Source: Thiodiazotropha sp040506775 (GTDB taxonomy: Bacteria > Pseudomonadota > Gammaproteobacteria > Chromatiales > Chromatiaceae). Taken from it: a stretch of DNA of 64,000 nt. The notes beneath the pieces were generated by a model, which worked only from the letters and a program-made list of their open reading frames with translations, did no database searches and had not been told where the DNA came from. The DNA lies in the NCBI GenBank assembly GCA_040506775.1, contig JBEVWC010000014.1, positions 62,001 through 126,000 on the forward strand, written 5' to 3'. Positions 63,501 to 64,000 of the stretch are shown piece after piece (the stretch's first letter is position 1; every line of letters starts with the position of its first letter). A program made the translations under genes and the position numbers.

Positions 63501-64000
63501 GACGTTATGGCGGCAGTGGGCTGGGCCTGAATATCAGTCAGCAACTGGTGCATCTTATGGGCGGGCGTCTGGAGGTCGACAGTACGCCGGGTCGGGGCAG
63601 CCGTTTTTCCTTCGTATTGCCCTTTCATCTGCCTCAGGAACATGAGGAACGGTCCTGGTTGCCCGCTCCCGGAATGCGGGGATTGCGCGCCCTGGTGGTG
63701 GATGACAATGCGATGGCTTCGCAGATTCTCAGTGAGATGCTGGAGTCCTTCACCTTCGATGTGACCTCGGCGAGTCGCGCCGAACAAGCACTGGGTCTGG
63801 TGGAAGCGGCTGACAAACAGGCGAAGCCCTTTCAGCTGGTATTGATGGACTGGCGCTTACCCGGCCTGGATGGTGTCGAAGCGGGACGCATGATCAAATC
63901 GGAACTGGGGCTTTCCCATCAACCGGTCGTGATACTGGTCACCGCGTTCGGTCGTGAAGAGGTCATGCAGTCGGCCCAGGAGGCCGGGATGGATGGTTTC
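60509..64000 (+). CDS. BvgS-like hybrid sensor histidine kinase with three periplasmic solute-binding domains (C-terminus beyond window)
   Basis: 1164 codons to the window edge, no stop yet. Signal peptide/TM (RLILLILICVSPLSLSAGA), then three SBP_bac_3-like Venus-flytrap domains in tandem (starts near residues 45, 290 and 540: TLVIAGSWNLPPFSQLD, VLRIAVDPIFAPYEFID, SIRIGIDPNWEPIEYVT). One TM helix near 775 (LLWQVIGGASVLLLLSFLWL), a short coiled coil, then HisKA with FLANMSHEIRTPMNAIVG (His near 830), HATPase_c (NLVSNAIKFT, GTGIGI-like DTGIGIP, GGSGLGLNIS) and a receiver domain (VVDDNA, Asp in LMDWRLPGLDG). BvgS usually has two such domains; the ligand is unknown. No response regulator is in view. 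Confidence 0.92.
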   Translation, partial: MLRTVIHRLILLILICVSPLSLSAGAPPSQDAPDTSDPVTADPDGTLVIAGSWNLPPFSQLDSAGQPTGIGVDIWELWAQRTGRKIRFRLSNLMDSLEDLKQGRADFHMGLYASSQRSEWLTFSKPYLSAPATLYFRPKGDRPTRLADLDGKRIGILGPPPKTLFTQQLPRAEAVVYENIPRMIEAMDQNAIEGFIADRPSTEMILLRQGRRGDFVPLSRDLYQAELRVGVKKTSADLLEVIEQGLDLLTREELEAILSRWLGASIDYGQFLPRYDSVGLSRKEKTWVEQHPVLRIAVDPIFAPYEFIDDQQNHQGISADFLSLLGRRLGLEFRLIPTSDWDHSVQLGYDKQVDLLPMINRTEEREQHLIFTDAYFLSRRVIITRGLRNDLNSEAELAGKRLALPTGYSINEIITRDHPDVTIIEVADIPTALLKVSEGTADATILSIGVAGYWMERSEISNLRITGNYGRPSVLAMAVRNDWPELAAILQKGLDSISDDERQQIRRRWITLNPGEIPSLNNPKVSLDLSVKEWSWLSKHSSIRIGIDPNWEPIEYVTLEGKYRGISSRFMKRLSEIIGIGLSLEPNLTWQQVMQKAESGEIDVLPAVTPSPERMLYLSFTEPYLQSPIMIFNRKNAPLLTGLPELKGQRVAVVKNYVVEENLKRDRPDLDLFTFSTAEQALRALAAGKVDAYVGNLTIGSFLIDNLGLSNLKVAAPTPYNSALSIGVRKDSPELLSILEKALASIGEDERREMRQESLAIRYEVEVNYTLLWQVIGGASVLLLLSFLWLAQTRRQKQALAAAKAEADQANQFKTYFLANMSHEIRTPMNAIVGFGHLALQTELSQRQRHYIEKIQVSANALLNVINDVLDFTKIEAGKLDIEQVAFSLGEVLDNLVSINAIRAEEKGLELLLQQDLQVPDQLIGDPLRLGQVLVNLVSNAIKFTEKGEVTIQVNELEREGERVRLKFSIEDTGIGIPRDQVERLFDAFTQLDGSTTRRYGGSGLGLNISQQLVHLMGGRLEVDSTPGRGSRFSFVLPFHLPQEHEERSWLPAPGMRGLRALVVDDNAMASQILSEMLESFTFDVTSASRAEQALGLVEAADKQAKPFQLVLMDWRLPGLDGVEAGRMIKSELGLSHQPVVILVTAFGREEVMQSAQEAGMDGF

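Overview
The window (about 58% GC by eye, tightly packed, one 100-N assembly gap) looks like a chromosome segment of a sulfur-oxidising gammaproteobacterium, probably Chromatiales/Sedimenticola-like. The evidence is flavocytochrome c sulfide dehydrogenase (FccAB) beside a multihaem cytochrome, gammaproteobacterial housekeeping genes (rlmJ, ppnP, uvrB), a Fbp-type ABC importer and a TonB receptor. No rRNA, integrase, transposase or CRISPR array was seen.

Layout. 1-11.7 kb (minus strand): a 13-gene operon for an Mrp-linked, complex I-like membrane complex. Its gene order matches the archaeal Mbx/MBS (membrane-bound sulfane reductase) operon as I recall it. It ends in a ferredoxin/NuoI domain fused to a GltD-type FAD-NAD(P) oxidoreductase, cut by the left edge. 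Almost all genes overlap by a few bases, but three junctions are opened by a family of inverted 7-bp-period AT-rich arrays, and one copy carries a four-helix-bundle (S23/Avd-like) gene. 12.3-17.4 kb: DUF302 protein, a 190-bp direct repeat, TonB receptor, a small membrane protein, rlmJ, ppnP. 17.4-25.4 kb (minus): fbpABC-type importer, an orphan V-ATPase subunit I, a lipoprotein and an M15-like peptidase. 25.7-32.8 kb: the Anbu proteasome with its usual partners (alpha-E, ATP-grasp, transglutaminase/DUF2126). 33.1-39.7 kb: secreted PLA2-like protein, RTX-repeat protein, zinc exporter, a phage tail-fibre/SGNH hydrolase fusion, a double OmpA-domain protein. 40.1-45.3 kb: fccAB plus a nonahaem cytochrome c/cytochrome b fusion with an FNR-type box upstream, two tiny membrane proteins, tRNA-Asn. 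45.4-53.4 kb: pseudopilin, aminotransferase, uvrB, PIMT, tRNA-Val, GDT1-type exporter, subtilase. 53.6-64 kb: two carbohydrate-active enzymes in a translationally coupled pair, an unrecognised 388-residue protein, and a BvgS-like hybrid sensor kinase cut by the right edge.

How it may work together: sulfide electrons enter through FccAB and may reach the membrane via the haem protein. The Mbx-like complex would couple NAD(P)H/ferredoxin (or polysulfide) redox chemistry to Na+/H+ transport. Glycogen-type enzymes fit carbon storage. The feature most in need of attention is the heptamer-array element family. It is concentrated at gene 3' ends inside one operon, places stop codons in all three frames on the entering strand, and supplies the start of the NuoI-GltD fusion gene.
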